Shown: positions 1-11,693 of the stretch, piece after piece | How the letters are laid out: the number at the start of each line of letters is the position of its first letter | Numbering within the stretch: position 1 is the first letter of the stretch | Assembly: GCA_024803745.1 (NCBI GenBank) | Contig: JANJXV010000129.1 | Span: forward strand, 2,418,001-2,482,000 | Direction of reading: 5' to 3' | DNA: 64,000 nt | Source: Megascapheus bottae | Lineage: Eukaryota > Chordata > Mammalia > Rodentia > Geomyidae | The notes under the pieces: model-generated | What the model was told of the DNA's origin: nothing | Database searches by the model: none | Seen by the model: the letters and a program-made list of their open reading frames with translations, nothing else | Program-made: the position numbers and the translations under genes

Positions 1-938
1 CAACTCAGAAATGAGGTATGTGAAGTCATAGAATGGAGGTGTGTGAAGTCACAGAATTGAGGTGTGTGAAGTCAGAATGGAGGTTTGTGAATTCAGAATG
101 GAGGTGTGTGAAGTCAGAGAATGGAGGTTTGTGAAGTCACAATGCAGGTGTGTGAACTGATAGAACGTAGGTGTGTGAAGTCACAATGAAGGTGTGTGAA
201 GTGATAGAATGGAGGTGTGTGAAGTCAGATTGGAGGGGTGTGAAGTAACAGAATGGAGGTGTGTCAACTCAGAAAGGAGGTGTGTGAAGTCATAGAATGG
301 AGGTGTTTGAAGTCATAGAATGGAGGTGTGTGAAATCATAGAATGGAGGTGTGTGAAGTCACAGAAATTAGGTTTTTGAAGTCAAATGGAAGTCTGTGAA
401 GGTAGAATGGAGGTGTGTGAAGTCATAGAATGGAGGTGTGTGAAGTCATAGAATGGAGGTGTGTGAACTCAGAATGGAGGACTGTGAATTCCCAGAAGGG
501 AGGTTTGTGAAGTCATAGAATGGAGATTTCTGCCGTAAGAATGAAGCTGTGAGAAGACATAGAATGGAGGTGAGTGTAGTCAAAATGGAGGTGTGTGAAG
601 GCAAAAAATGGAGGTGTGTGAAGTCACAGAATGGAGGTGTGTGAAGTAACAATGTAGGTTTCTGAAGTCCTAGAATGGAGGTGTGTGAAGTCATAGAATG
701 GAGGTGTGTGAAGTCACAGAATGGAGGCGTGTGATGTCATAGAATGGAGGTGTGTGAAGTCACAAAATGGAGGTGTGTGAAGTCAAAAAGGTGGTGTGTG
801 AAGTCACAAATGGACGTGTGTAAAGTCACAGAATGGAGGTGTGTGAAGTCAAAATGGAGGTGTGTGAAGTCAAAGAATGGATGTGTGTGAAGTCATCGAA
901 TAGAGGTATGAAAAGTCATGTCATGGAGCTGTGTGAAG
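1..938 (+). repeat. A-family block, also present at 28980 and 31550
   Basis: This block matches 28980-29917 at a constant offset of 28,979 bp, and 31550-32487 a further 2,570 bp on. Marker monomers are CAACTCAGAAATGAGG at the very start, GATAGAACGTAGG near 165, GAATGGAGGACTGTGAATTC near 475, TTTCTGC near 528 and GGAGGCGTGTGATGTC near 724. Similarity ends close to 938, just after TCATGGAGCTGTG, where sequence of a different A-unit position follows. The window edge cuts the unit, so its true start is unknown. Confidence 0.85.
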
Positions 939-2590
939 TCATAGAATGGAGGTGTATGAAGTCATGGAATGGAGGTGTGTGAAGTCACAAAATGGAGGTG
1001 TATGAAGTCATAGAATGAAAGTGTGTGAAGTCATAGAATGGAGGTGTGTGAAGTCTTAGAATGGAGGTGTGTGAAGTCATAGAATGGAGGTGTGTGAAGT
1101 CACAGAAGGGAGGTGTGTGAAGTCACAGAATGGATGTGGCTGAAGTAATAATGAAGGTGTGTGAAGTCATAGAATGGAGGTGTCTGAAGTCATAGAAAGG
1201 ATGTTGCTGAAGTAAGAATGGAGGTGTGTGAACTCATAGAATGGAGGTGTGTGAACTCATAGAATGGTGGTGTGTGAATTCATGGAATGGAAGTGTGTGT
1301 AGTCAAAGAATGGAGGTGTGTAAAGTCACAGAATAGAGGTGTTTGAAGTCAGAGCATCGAGGTGTGTGAATTCACAAAATGGAGGTGTGTGAAGTCACAG
1401 AATGGAGGTGGGTGAACTCACAATGGAGGTGAGTGAAGTCACAGATTTCTGGAGGTGTGTGAAGTCATAGAATGGAAGTGTGTGAAGTCATAGAATGGAG
1501 GTGTGTGGTGTCAGAATGGAGGTGTGTTAAGTCACAGAATGGAGGTGTGTGACGTCATAAATTTTGATGTGTGAAGTCATAGTATGTTGGTGTGAAGTCA
1601 TAGAATGGAGGTGTGTGAAGTCACAGAAGTCAGGTGTGTGAAGTCACAGAATAGAGTTGTGTGAGGTCACAATGGAGGTGTGTGAATTCATAGAATGGAG
1701 GTGTGTGAAGTCAAAGAATGGATGTGTGTGAAGTCATAGAATGGAGGTGTGTGAAATCACAGAATGGAGGTGTGTATAGTCACAGAGTGGAGGTGTGTAA
1801 AGTCACAGAGTGGAGGTTTGTGATGTCTCAGAATGGAGGTGTGTGAAGTCATAGAATGGAGGTGTTTGAAGTCATAGAATGTTGGTTTTTGAAGTCACAG
1901 AATGCAGGTGTGTGAATTCATAGAATGGAGGTGTATGAAGTCAGATTGGAGGGGTGTGAAGTAACAGAATGGAGGTGTGTCAACTCAGAAAGGAGGTGTG
2001 TGAACTCATAGAATGGAGGTGTGTGAAATCATAGAATGGAGGTGTGTGAAGTCACAGAAATGAGGTGTTTGAAGTCAAATGGAAGTCTGTGAAGGCAGAA
2101 TGGAGGTGTGTGAAGTCATAGAATGGAGGTGTGTGAAGTCATAGAATGGAGGTGTGTGACGTAACAGAATGGAGGTGTGTGAAGTCACAGAATGGAGGTG
2201 TGTGAACTCAGAATGGAGGTGTGTGAATTCACAGAAGGGAGGTTTGTGAAGTCATAGAATGGATATTTCTGCAGTAAGAATGAAGCTGTGTGAAGACATA
2301 GAATGGAGGTGTGTGTAGTCAAAATAGAGGTGTGTGAAGGCAAAAAATCTAGGTGTGTGAAGTCACAGAATGGAGGTGTGTGAAGTAACAATGTAGGTTT
2401 CTGAAGTCATAGAATGGAGGTGTGTGAAGTCATAGAATTTAGGTGTGTGAAGTCACAGAATGGAGGCGTGTGATGTCATAGAATGGAGGTGTGTGAAGTC
2501 ACAGAATGGAGGTGTGTGAAGGCATAAATGGAGGTGTGTGAAGTCATAGAATGGAGGTGTGTGAAGTCATAGAATGGAGGTGTGTGAAGT
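939..2590 (+). repeat. A-family block with CRE octamer, parallel to 26977-28620
   Basis: The block aligns with 26977-28620. The offset is 26,038 bp up to about 1443 and 26,035 bp after it, because this copy has a private 3-bp insertion (CAGATTTCTGGAGG instead of CAGAATGGAGG). It holds one TGACGTCA at 1550. Further marker monomers are GATGTGGCTGAAG near 1131, GTTGGTTTTTGAAG near 1880 and GTGACGTAACAG near 2157. It also resembles 3869-4974 at an offset of 2,762-2,765 bp, so two successive A units lie in this part of the window. Confidence 0.82.
1550..1557. other. CRE-type palindrome TGACGTCA
   Basis: Exact octamer; flank TAAATTTTGATG, as at 27585. Confidence 0.6.
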
Positions 2591-3290
2591 CAGAATGGAG
2601 GTGTGTGAACTCATAGAATAGAGGTATGTGAAGTCACAATGGAGGTGTGTGAAGTCATAGAATGGTGGTATGTGAAGTTACAGAATGGAGGTGTGGAAGT
2701 CATAGAATGGAAGTGTGTGAAGTCAGAAATTGAGGTGTGTGAAGTCACAGAATATATGTGTGTGAATTCAGAATGGAGGTGTGTGAAGTCATAGAATGGA
2801 GGTGTGTGAAGTCATGGAATGGAGGTGTGTGAAATCATAGAATGGAGGTGTGTGAGTCACAGAATGGAGGTGTGTGAAGTAAGAATGGAGGTGTGTGAAG
2901 TGATAGAATTGAGGTGTGTAAAGTCAGAATGGAGGTGTGTGAACACATAGAAGAGAGGTGTGTGAACTCAGAATGGAGGACTGTGAATTCACAGAAGGGA
3001 GGTTTGTGAAGTCATAGAATGGAGATTTCTGCAGTAAGAATGAAGCTGTGAGAAGACATAGAATGGAGGTGAGTGTAGTCAAAATGGAGGTGTGTGAAGG
3101 CAAAAAATGGAGGTGTGTGAAGTCACAGAATGGAGGTGTGTGAAGTAACAATGTAGGTTTCTGAAGTCCTAGAATGGAGGTGTGTCAAGTCATAGAATGG
3201 AGGTGTGTGAATTCACAGAAGGGAGGTGTTTGAAGTTACAGAATGGAGGTGTGTAAAGTCACAGAGTGGAGGTGTGTGAAGGCAGAGTAT
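2591..3290 (+). repeat. Mosaic A-family block made of three shared pieces
   Basis: Three pieces with different partners abut here. About 2591-2950 matches 29985-30345 (offset 27,395). About 2951-3180 matches 29431-29660 (offset 26,480) and begins with a switch from CACATAGAAGAGAGG into the GAATGGAGGACTG marker. About 3198-3320 matches 33773-33895 (offset 30,575). Each switch occurs between aligned monomers, as expected of out-of-register exchange within the array. An exact TGAGTCA lies at 2853. Confidence 0.75.
2853..2859. other. AP-1/TRE-type heptamer TGAGTCA
   Basis: GTGTGTGAGTCACAG: loss of two A from the TGAAGTCA core region creates the exact heptamer in a 21-bp monomer. Confidence 0.5.
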
Positions 3291-3868
3291 TGAGGGGTGT
3301 GAAGTCAAAGAATGGAGGTATGTGAAGTCACAGAATGGAGGGGTGTGAAGTCAGAATAGAGGTGTGCGAAGTCATAGAATGGAGGTGTGTGAAGTCAGAA
3401 AGGAGCTGTGTGAACTCATAGAATGGAGGTGTGTGAAGTCACAATGGAGATGTGTGAAGTCATAGAATGGTGGTTTTTGAAGTCACAGAATGGAGGTGTG
3501 TGAAGTCATAGAATGGAGGTGTTTGAAGTCAGATTGTAGGTATATGAAGTCACAGTATGGAGGTGTGTCAACTCAGAAAGGAGGTATGTGAAGTCATAGA
3601 ATGGAGGTGTGTGAAGTCAAAGAATGGAGGTGTGGGAAATCACAGAATGGAGGTGTGTGAAGTCACAGAATTGAGGTGTATGAACTCAGAATGGAGGTGT
3701 GTGAATTCAGAATGGAGGTGTGTGAAGTCATAGAATTGAGGTGTATGAAGTCACAAAATAGAGTTGTGTGAAATCATAGAATGGAAGTGTGTGAAGTCAT
3801 AGAATGGAGGTGTGTGAAGTCTTAGATGGACGTGTGTGAAGTCATAGAATGGAGGTGTGTGAAGTCAC
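3291..3868 (+). repeat. A-family block shared with 35462-36038
   Basis: It matches the later block at an offset of about 32,171 bp. It begins at the marker TGAGGGGTGTGAAG and includes GGTGTGCGAAGTC, GAAAGGAGCTGTG, GGTGGTTTTTGAAG and GTGTGGGAAATC. The two copies part at about 3868, where this copy continues with CACAGAAGGGAGG and the other with CACAGAATGGAGG followed by GAACTCAG. Confidence 0.78.
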
Positions 3869-4974
3869 AGAAGGGAGGTGTGTGAAGTCACAGAATGGAT
3901 GTGGCTGAAGTAATAATGAAGGTGCGTGAAGTCACAGAATGGAGGTGTCTGAAGTCATAGAATGGATGTTGCTGAAGTAAGAATGCAGGTGTGTGAACTC
4001 ATAGAATGGAGTTGTGTGAACTCATAGAATGGAGGTGCGTGAATTCATGGAACGGAGGTGTGTGAAGTCAAAGAACGGAAGTGTGTGAAGTCACAGAAGA
4101 GAGGTGTGTGAAGTCAGAGCATCGAGGTGTGTGAATTCATAGAATGGAGGTGTGTGAAGTCACAGAATGGAGGTGGGTGAACTCACAATGGAGGTGAGTG
4201 AAGTCACAAAATGGAGGTGTGTGAAGTCATAGAATGGAATTGTGTGAAGTCATAGAATGGAGGTGTGTGATGTCAGAATGGAGGTGTGTTAAGTCACAGA
4301 ATGGAGGTGTGTGACGTCATAAATTTTGGTGTGTGAAGTCATAGTATGTTGGTGTGAAGTCATAGAATGGAGGGTGAAGTCATAGAATGGAGGTGTGTGA
4401 AGTCACAGAAGTTAGGTGTGTGCAGTCACAGAATAGAGTTGTGTGAGGTCACAATGGAGGTGTGTGAATTCATAGAATGGAGGTGTGTGAAGTCAAAGAA
4501 TGGATGTGTGTGAAGTCATAGAATGGAGGTGTGTGAAATCACAGAATGGAGGTGTGTGTAGTCACAGAGTGGAGGTGTGTAAAGTCACAGAGTGGAGGTT
4601 TGTGAAGTCTCAGAATGGAGGTGTGTGAAGTCATACAATGGAGGTGTTTGAAGTCATAGAATGTTGCTTTTTGAAGTCACAGAATGGAGGAGTGGGAAGT
4701 CATCGAATGGAGGTGTGTGAAGTCAGATTAGAGGGGTGTGAAGTAACAGAATGGAGGTGTGTCAACTCAGAAAGGAGGTGTGTGAAGTCATAGAATGGAG
4801 GTGTTTGAAGTCATAGAATGGAAGTGTGTGAAATCATAGAATGGAGGTGTGTGAAGTCACAGAAATTAGGTGTTTGCAGTCAAATGGAAGTCTGTGAAGG
4901 CAGAATGGAGGTGTGTGAAGTCATAGAATGGAGGTGTGTGAAGTCATAGAATGGAGGTGTGTGAAGTCACAGAG
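3869..4974 (+). repeat. Second A unit in tandem, repeats 1104-2210
   Basis: It follows 1104-2210 at an offset of 2,765, then 2,762 bp after the private insertion of the first copy. It carries TGACGTCA at 4312. Near 4375 there is an abnormal 20-bp monomer reading GGAGGGTGAAGTC, which lost three bases of the GTGTGTG run and is extra compared with the first copy. At its end the sequence switches to the 4975-7084 block. Confidence 0.75.
4312..4319. other. CRE-type palindrome TGACGTCA
   Basis: Exact octamer; flank TAAATTTTGG. Confidence 0.6.
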
Positions 4975-7084
4975 TGGAGGTGTGTGAAGTCACAGAATGG
5001 AGGTGTGTGAATTCACAGAAGGGAGGTTTGTGAAGTCATAGAATGGAGATTTCTGCAGTAAGAATGAAGGTGTGTGAAGCCATAGAATGGAGGTGTGTTT
5101 AGTCAAAATGGAGGTGTGTGAAGCCAAACAATGGAGGTGTGTGAAGTCACAGAATGGAGGTGTGTGAAGTAACAATGTAGGTTTCTGAAGTCATAGAATG
5201 GAGGTGTGTGAAGTCATAGAATGGAGGTGTGTGAAGTCACAGAATGGAGGCATGTGATGTCATAGAATGGAGGTGTGTGAATTCACAGAATGAAGGTGTG
5301 TGAAGGCATAAAATGGAGGTGTGTGAAGTCATAGAATGGAGGTGTTTGAAGTCATAGAATGGAGGTGTGTGAAGTCACAGAATGGAGGTGTGTGAAGTCA
5401 CAGTATGGAGGTGTGTGAACTCAGATTTAAGGTGTGTGAAGGCACACAGTGCAGGGGTGTGAAGTCAAAGAAAGGAGGTATGTGAAGTCACAGAATGGAG
5501 GGGTGTGAAGTCAGAAAAGAGGTTTGCGAAGTCATAGAATGGAGGTGTGTGAAGTCAGAATGGAGCTGTGTGAACTCATAGAATGGAGGTGTGTGAAGTC
5601 AGAATGGAGATGTGCGAAGTCATAGAATGGTGGTTTTTGAAGACACAGAATGGAGGTGTGTGAAGTCATGGAATGGAGGTGTGTGAAGTCAGATTGGAGG
5701 TATGTGAGGTCACAGAATGGAGGTGTGTCAACTCAGAAATGAGGTATGTGAAGTCATAGAATGGAGGTGTGTGAAGTCACAGAATTGAGGTGTGTGAAGT
5801 CAGAATGGAGGTGTGTGAATTCAGAATGGAGGTGTGTGAAGTCAGAGAATGGAGGTTTGTGAAGTCACACTGCAGGTGTGTGAGCTGATAGAACGTAGGT
5901 GTGTGAAGTCACAATGTAGGTGTGTGAAGTGATAGAATGGAGGTGTGTGAAGTCATAGAATGGAGGTGTGTCAAGTCATAGAATGGAGGTGTTTGAAGTC
6001 ATAGAATGTTGGTTTTTGAAGTCACAGAATGCAGGTGTGTGAAGTCATAGAATGGAGGTGTGTGAAGTCAGATTGGAGGGGTGTGAAGTAACAGAATGGA
6101 GGTGTGTCAACTCAGAAAGGAGGTGTGTGAAGTCATAGAATGGAGGTGTTTGAAGTCATAGAATGGAGGTGTGTGAAATCATAGAATGTAGGTGTGTGAA
6201 GTCACAGAAATTAGGTGTTTGAAGTCAAATGGAAGTCTGTGAAGGCAGAATGGAGGTGTGTGAAGTCATAGAATGGAGGTGTGTGAAGTCATAGAATGGA
6301 AGTGTGTGAAGTCATAGAATGGAGGTGCGTGAAGTAACAGAATGGAGGTGTGTGAAGTCACAGAATGGAGGTGTGTGAACTGAGAATGGAGGTGTGTGAA
6401 TTCACAGAAGGGAGGTTTGTGAAGTCATAGAATGGAGATTTCTGCAGTAAGAATGAAGGTATGTGAAGACATAGAATGGAGGTGTGTGTAGTCAAAATGG
6501 AGGTGTGAGAAGGCAAACAATGGAGGTGTGTGAAGTCACAGAATGGAGGTGTGTGAAGTAACAATGTAGGTTTCTGAAGTCATAGAATGGAGGTGTGTGA
6601 AGTCATAGAATGGAGGTGTGTGAAGTCACAGAATGGAGGCGTGTGATGTCATAGAATGGAGGTGTGTGAAGTCACAGAATGGAGGTGTGTGAAGGCATAA
6701 AATGGAGGTGTGTGAAGTCATAGAATGGAGGTGTTTGAAGTCATAGAATGGAGGTGTGTGAAGTCACAGTAGGGAGGTGTGTGAACTCAGATTTAAGGTG
6801 TGTAAAGGCACAGAATGGAGGGGTGTGAAGTCAAAGAATGGAGGTATGTGAAGTCAAAGAATGGAGGGGTGTGAAGTCAGAATAGAGGTTTGCGAAGTCA
6901 TAGAATGGAGGTGTGTGAAGTCAGAATGGAGATGTGTGAACTCATAGAATGGATGTGTGTGAAGTCAAAATGGAGATGTGGGAAGTCACAGAATGGTGGT
7001 TTTTGAAGTCACAGAATATAGGTGTGTGAAGTCATAGAATGGAGGTGTGTGAAGTCAGATTGGAGGTATGTGAAGTCACAGAAT
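4975..7084 (+). repeat. A-family block repeated at 36022-38145
   Basis: It aligns with 36022-38145, first at 31,047 bp and then at 31,068 bp. The 21-bp step is one monomer (GAACTCAGAATGG type) missing here near 5005. Within the block the TTTCTGC marker region occurs twice (near 5050 and 6440), so it spans parts of two A subunits. It ends at CAGATTGGAGGTATGTGAAG, after which B-family sequence begins in both copies. It has no TGACGTCA. Confidence 0.85.
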
Positions 7085-10000
7085 GGAGGTGTGTGAAATC
7101 GTAGAATGGAGGTATGTGAAGTCAGAGAATCAAGGTGTGTGAAGTCAATGAATGGAGGTGTTAGAAGTCACAGAATGGATGTGTGTGAACTCACAATGGA
7201 GGTGAGTGAAGTCACAGAATGGAGGTGTGTGAAGTCATAGAATGGAGGTTTGTGAAGTCATAGAATGGAGATGCGTGAATTCACAGAAGGCAGGTGTGAG
7301 AAGTCACAGAATAGAGTTGTGTGAAGTCATAATGGAGGTGTGTGAATTCATAGAATGGAGGTGTGTGAAGTCAAAGAATGGAGGTGTGTGAAATCACAGA
7401 ATGGAAGTGTATGTAGTCACAGAGTGGAGGTGTGTAAAGTCACAGAACGGAGGTGTGTGAAGTCTCAGAATGGAGGTGTGTGAAGTCATACAATGGAGGT
7501 GTTTGAAGTCATAGAATGTTGGTTTTTGAAGTCATAGAATGGAGGTGTGTGAAGTCATAGAATGGAGGTGTGTGAAATCATAGAATGGAGGTGTGTGAAG
7601 TCACAGAAATGAGGTGTTTGAAGTCAAAATGGAAGTATGTGAAGTCAGAATGGAGGTGTGTGAAGTCATAGAATGGAGGTGTGTGAAGTCACAAAAAGGA
7701 GGTGTGTGAACTCATAGAATGGAGGAGTGTGAAGTCATAGAATGGAGGTGTGTGAAGTCACAGATGGAGGTGTGTGAAGTCATAGAATGGAGGTGTGTGA
7801 AGTCACAGAATGGAGGTGTGTGAAGTCACAGAATGGAGGTGTGTGAACCCAGAATGGAGATGTGTGAATTCACAGAAGGGAGGTTTGTGAAGTCATAGAA
7901 TGGATTGTGTGTGAAATCACAGAATGGAGGTGTATGAAGTCACAGAATGGAGGTGTGTGAAGTCACAGTATGCAGGTGGGTGAAGTCAGAACAGAGGTGT
8001 GCGAAGTCATAGAATGGAGGAGTGTGAAGTGAAAATGGAGCTGTGTGAAGTCATAGAATTGAAGTGTATGAAGTCATAATGGAGGTGTGTGAAGTCACAG
8101 AATGGATGTGTGAGAACTCAGAAAGGAGGTGTGTAAAGTCATAGAATGGAGGTCTCTGAAGTCCTAGAATGGAGGTATGTGAAATCATAGAATGGAGGTG
8201 TGTGAAGTCACAGAATTGAGGTGTGTGAAGTCAGAATGGAGGTGTGTGAAGTCAGAATGGAGGTGTGTGAAGTTAGATAATGGAGGTGTGTGAAGTCACA
8301 ATGCAGGTGTGTGAACTCATAGAATGGAGGTGTGTGAAGTCACAGAATGGAGGTGTGTGATGTCATAGAATGGAGGTGTGTGAAGTCACAGAATGGAGGT
8401 GTGTGAAGGCATAGAATGGAGGTGTGTGAAGTCATAGAATGGAGGTGTGTGAAGTCACAGAATAGAGGTTTGTGAAGTCACAGTATGGAGGTGTGTGAAC
8501 TCAGATTTGAGGTGTGTGAAGTCACAGAATGGATGTGTGTGAACTCAGAAAGGTGGTGTGTAAAGTCATAGAATGGAGGTCTGTGAAGTCATAGAATGGA
8601 GGTGTGTGAAGTCATAGAATGGAGGTGTGTGAAGTCACAGAATAGAGGTTTGTGAAGCCACAGTATGGAGGTGTGTGAACTCAGATTTGAGGTGTGTGAA
8701 GTCACAGAATGGAGGTGTGTGAAGTCATAGAAGTAGGTGTGTGAAGTCATAGAATGGAGGTGTGTGAAGACAAAGAATGGAGGTGTGTGAACTCAGAGTG
8801 GAGGTATGTGAAGTCACAGAATGGAGCTGTGTGAAGTCATAGAATGGAAGTGTGTGAAGTCATAGAATGGAGGTGTGTGAAGTCAGAATCGAGGTGTGTG
8901 AAGTCACAGAATGGAAGTGTGTGAACCCAGAATGGAGGTGTGTGAAGTCACAGAATGGAGGTTTGTGAAGTCATAGAATGGAGGTGTGTGAAGTCATAGA
9001 ATGGATGTTGCTGAAGTAAAAATGAAGGTGTGTGAAGTCATAGAATGGAGGTGTCTGAAGTCATAGAATGGATGTTGCTGAAGTAAGAATGAAGGTGTGT
9101 GAACTCATAGAATGGAGGTGTGTGAAGTCAAAGAATGGAGGTATGTGAAGTCACAGAATAGAGGGGTGTGAAGTCAAAAAATGGAGGTGTATGATGTCAA
9201 ACAATGGAAGTGTGTGAAGTCATAGAATGGAGGTGTGTGAAGACTTAGACTGGAGGTGTGTGAAGTCAGAATTGAGCTGTTTGAACTCATAGAATGGAGG
9301 TGTGTGAAGTCACAGAATGGAGGTGTGTAAAGTCACAGAGTGGAGGTGTGTGAAGGCACAGAATGGAGGTGTGTGAAGTCATAGAATGGAGGTGTGTGAA
9401 GTCAGATTGGAGGTATGTGAAGTCACAGAATGGAGGTGTGTCAACTCAGAAATGAGGTATGTGAATTCATAGAATGGAGGTGTGTGAAGTCACAGAATTG
9501 AGGTGTGTGAAGTCTGAATGGAGATGTGTGAATTCAGAATGAAGGTGAGTGAAGTCAGAGAATGCAGGTGTGTGAAGTCACAATGCAGGTGTGTGAACTG
9601 ATAGAACGTAGGTGTTTGAAGTCACAATGTAGGTGTGTGAAGTCATAGAATGGAGGTGTGTGAAGTCATCGAATGGAGGTGTGTGAAGTCACAAAATGGA
9701 GGTGTGTGAAGTCATATATTGGAGGTGTGTCAAGTCACAGAATGGAGGTGTGTGTGAAGTCACAAAGTAGGTGTGTGAAGTCATAGAATGTAGGTGTGTG
9801 AAGTCATCGAATGGAGGTGTGTGAAGTCAGAATGGAGCTATGTGAAGTCATAGAAGAGAAGTGTGTGAAGTCAGAATGGAGGTGTGTGAACTCATAGAAT
9901 GGAGGTGTATGAAGTCACAACGGAGGTGTGTGAAGTCACAAAATGGAGGTGTGTGAAGTCATATAATGGAGGATTGTGAAGTCACAGAATGGAGGTGTGT

Positions 10001-10315
10001 GAACTCAGAATGGAGGTGTGTGAAGTCACAGAATGGAGGTGTGTGATATCATAGAATTTAGATGTGTCAAGTCACAGAATGGAGGTGTGTGAAATCGTAG
10101 AATGGAGGTATGTGAAGGCCGAGAATCAAGGTGTGTGAAGTCAATGAATGGAGGTGTGTGAAGTCACAGAATGGATGTGTGTGAACTCACAATGGAGGTG
10201 AGTGAAGTCACAGAATGGAGGTGTGTGAAGTCATAGAATGGAGGTGCGTGAAGTCATAGAATGTAGGTGTGTGATGTCAGAATGGAGGTGTGTGAAGTCA
10301 CAGAATGGAGGTGTG
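7085..10315 (+). repeat. B-family HOR unit lacking its CRE octamer
   Basis: First B unit after the A block. The entry monomers GTGAAATCGTAG and GAATCAAGG match those before 10316, but at about 7255 the sequence jumps from GGAGGTTTGTGAAG to GGAGATGCGTGAATTC. This removes about 150 bp that carries TGACGTCA in the other units. A second deletion near 7545 removes the GTGAGGTCAGATTGG monomers, and another near 8320 removes the CAATGTAGGTTTCTG monomers. The long-form segment (GGTTTGTGAAGCCACAG, TCATAGAAGTAGG) is present near 8650-8750. Confidence 0.85.
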
Positions 10316-10323
10316 TGACGTCA
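10316..10323. other. CRE-type palindrome TGACGTCA
   Basis: Exact octamer; flank TAAATGTTGG, the usual B form. Confidence 0.6.
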
Positions 10324-11693
10324 TAAATGTTGGTGTGTGAAGTCATAGAAGGGAGGTGTGAAGACATAGAATGGAGGTGTGAAGTCATAGAATGGAGATG
10401 CGTGAATTCACAGAAGGCAGGTGTGAGAAGTCACAGAATAGAGTTGTGTGAAGTCATAATGGAGGTGTGTGAATTCATAGAATGGAGGTGTGTGAAGTCA
10501 AAGAATGGAGGTGTGTGAAATCACAGAATGGAAGTGTATGTAGTCACAGAGTGGAGGTGTGTAAAGTCACAGAACGGAGGTGTGTGAAGTCTCAGAATGG
10601 AGGTGTGTGAAGTCATAGAATGGAGGTGTTTGAAGTCATAGAATGTTGGTTTTTGAAGTCAAAGAATGGAGGTGTGTGAAGTCATAGAATGGAGGTGTGT
10701 GAGGTCAGATTGGAGGTGTGTGAAGTCACAGAATGGAAGTGTGTCAACTCAGAAAGGAGGTGTGTGAAGTCATAGAATGGAGGTGTGTGAAGTCATAGAA
10801 TGGAGGTGTGTGAAATCATAGAATGGAGGTGTGTGAAGTCACAGAAATGAGGTGTTTGAAGTCAAAATGGAAGTATGTGAAGTCAGAATGGAGGTGAGTG
10901 AAGTCATAGAATGGAGGTGTGTGAAGTCACAAAAAGGAGGTGTGTGAACTCATAGAATGGAGGAGTGTGAAGTCATAGAATGGAGGTGTGTGAAGGCACA
11001 GATGGAGGTGTGTGAAGTCATAGAATGGAGGTGTGTGAAGTCACAGAATGGAGGTGTGTGAAGTCACAGAATGGAGGTGTGTGAACCCAGAATGGAGATG
11101 TGTGAATTCACAGAAGGGAGGTTTGTGAAGTCATAGAATGGATTGTGTGTGAAATCACAGAATGGAGGTGTGTGAAGTCACAGAATGGAGGTGTGTGAAG
11201 TCACAGTATGCAGGTGGGTGAAGTCAGAAGAGAGGTGTGCGAAGTCATAGAATGGAGGAGTGTGAAGTGAAAATGGAGCTGTGTGAAGTCATAGAATTGA
11301 AGTGTATGAAGTCATAATGGAGGTGTGTGAAGTCACAGAATGGATGTGTGAGAACTCAGAAAGGAGGTGTGTAAAGTCATAGAATGGAGGTCTCTGAAGT
11401 CCTAGAATGGAGGTGTGTGAAATCATAGAATGGAGGTGTGTGAAGTCACAGAATTGAGGTGTGTGAAGTCAGAATGGAGGTGTGTGAAGTCAGAATGGAG
11501 GTGTGTGAAGTCAGATAATGGAGGTGTGTGAAGTCACAATGCAGGTGTGTGAACTCATAGAATGGAGGTGTGTGAAGTAACAATGTAGGTTTCTGAAGTC
11601 ATAGATTGGAGGTGTGTGAAGTCACAGAATGGAGCTGTGTGAAGTCATAGAATGGAAGTGTGTGAAGTCATAGAATGGAGGTGTGTGAAGTAA

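Noticed and set aside
2157..2168. GTGACGTAACAG near 2158 and its copy near 28190 as further CRE sites
   Set aside because: They read TGACGTAA, a half-site variant, not the full palindrome, so they are not counted with the 21 exact copies.
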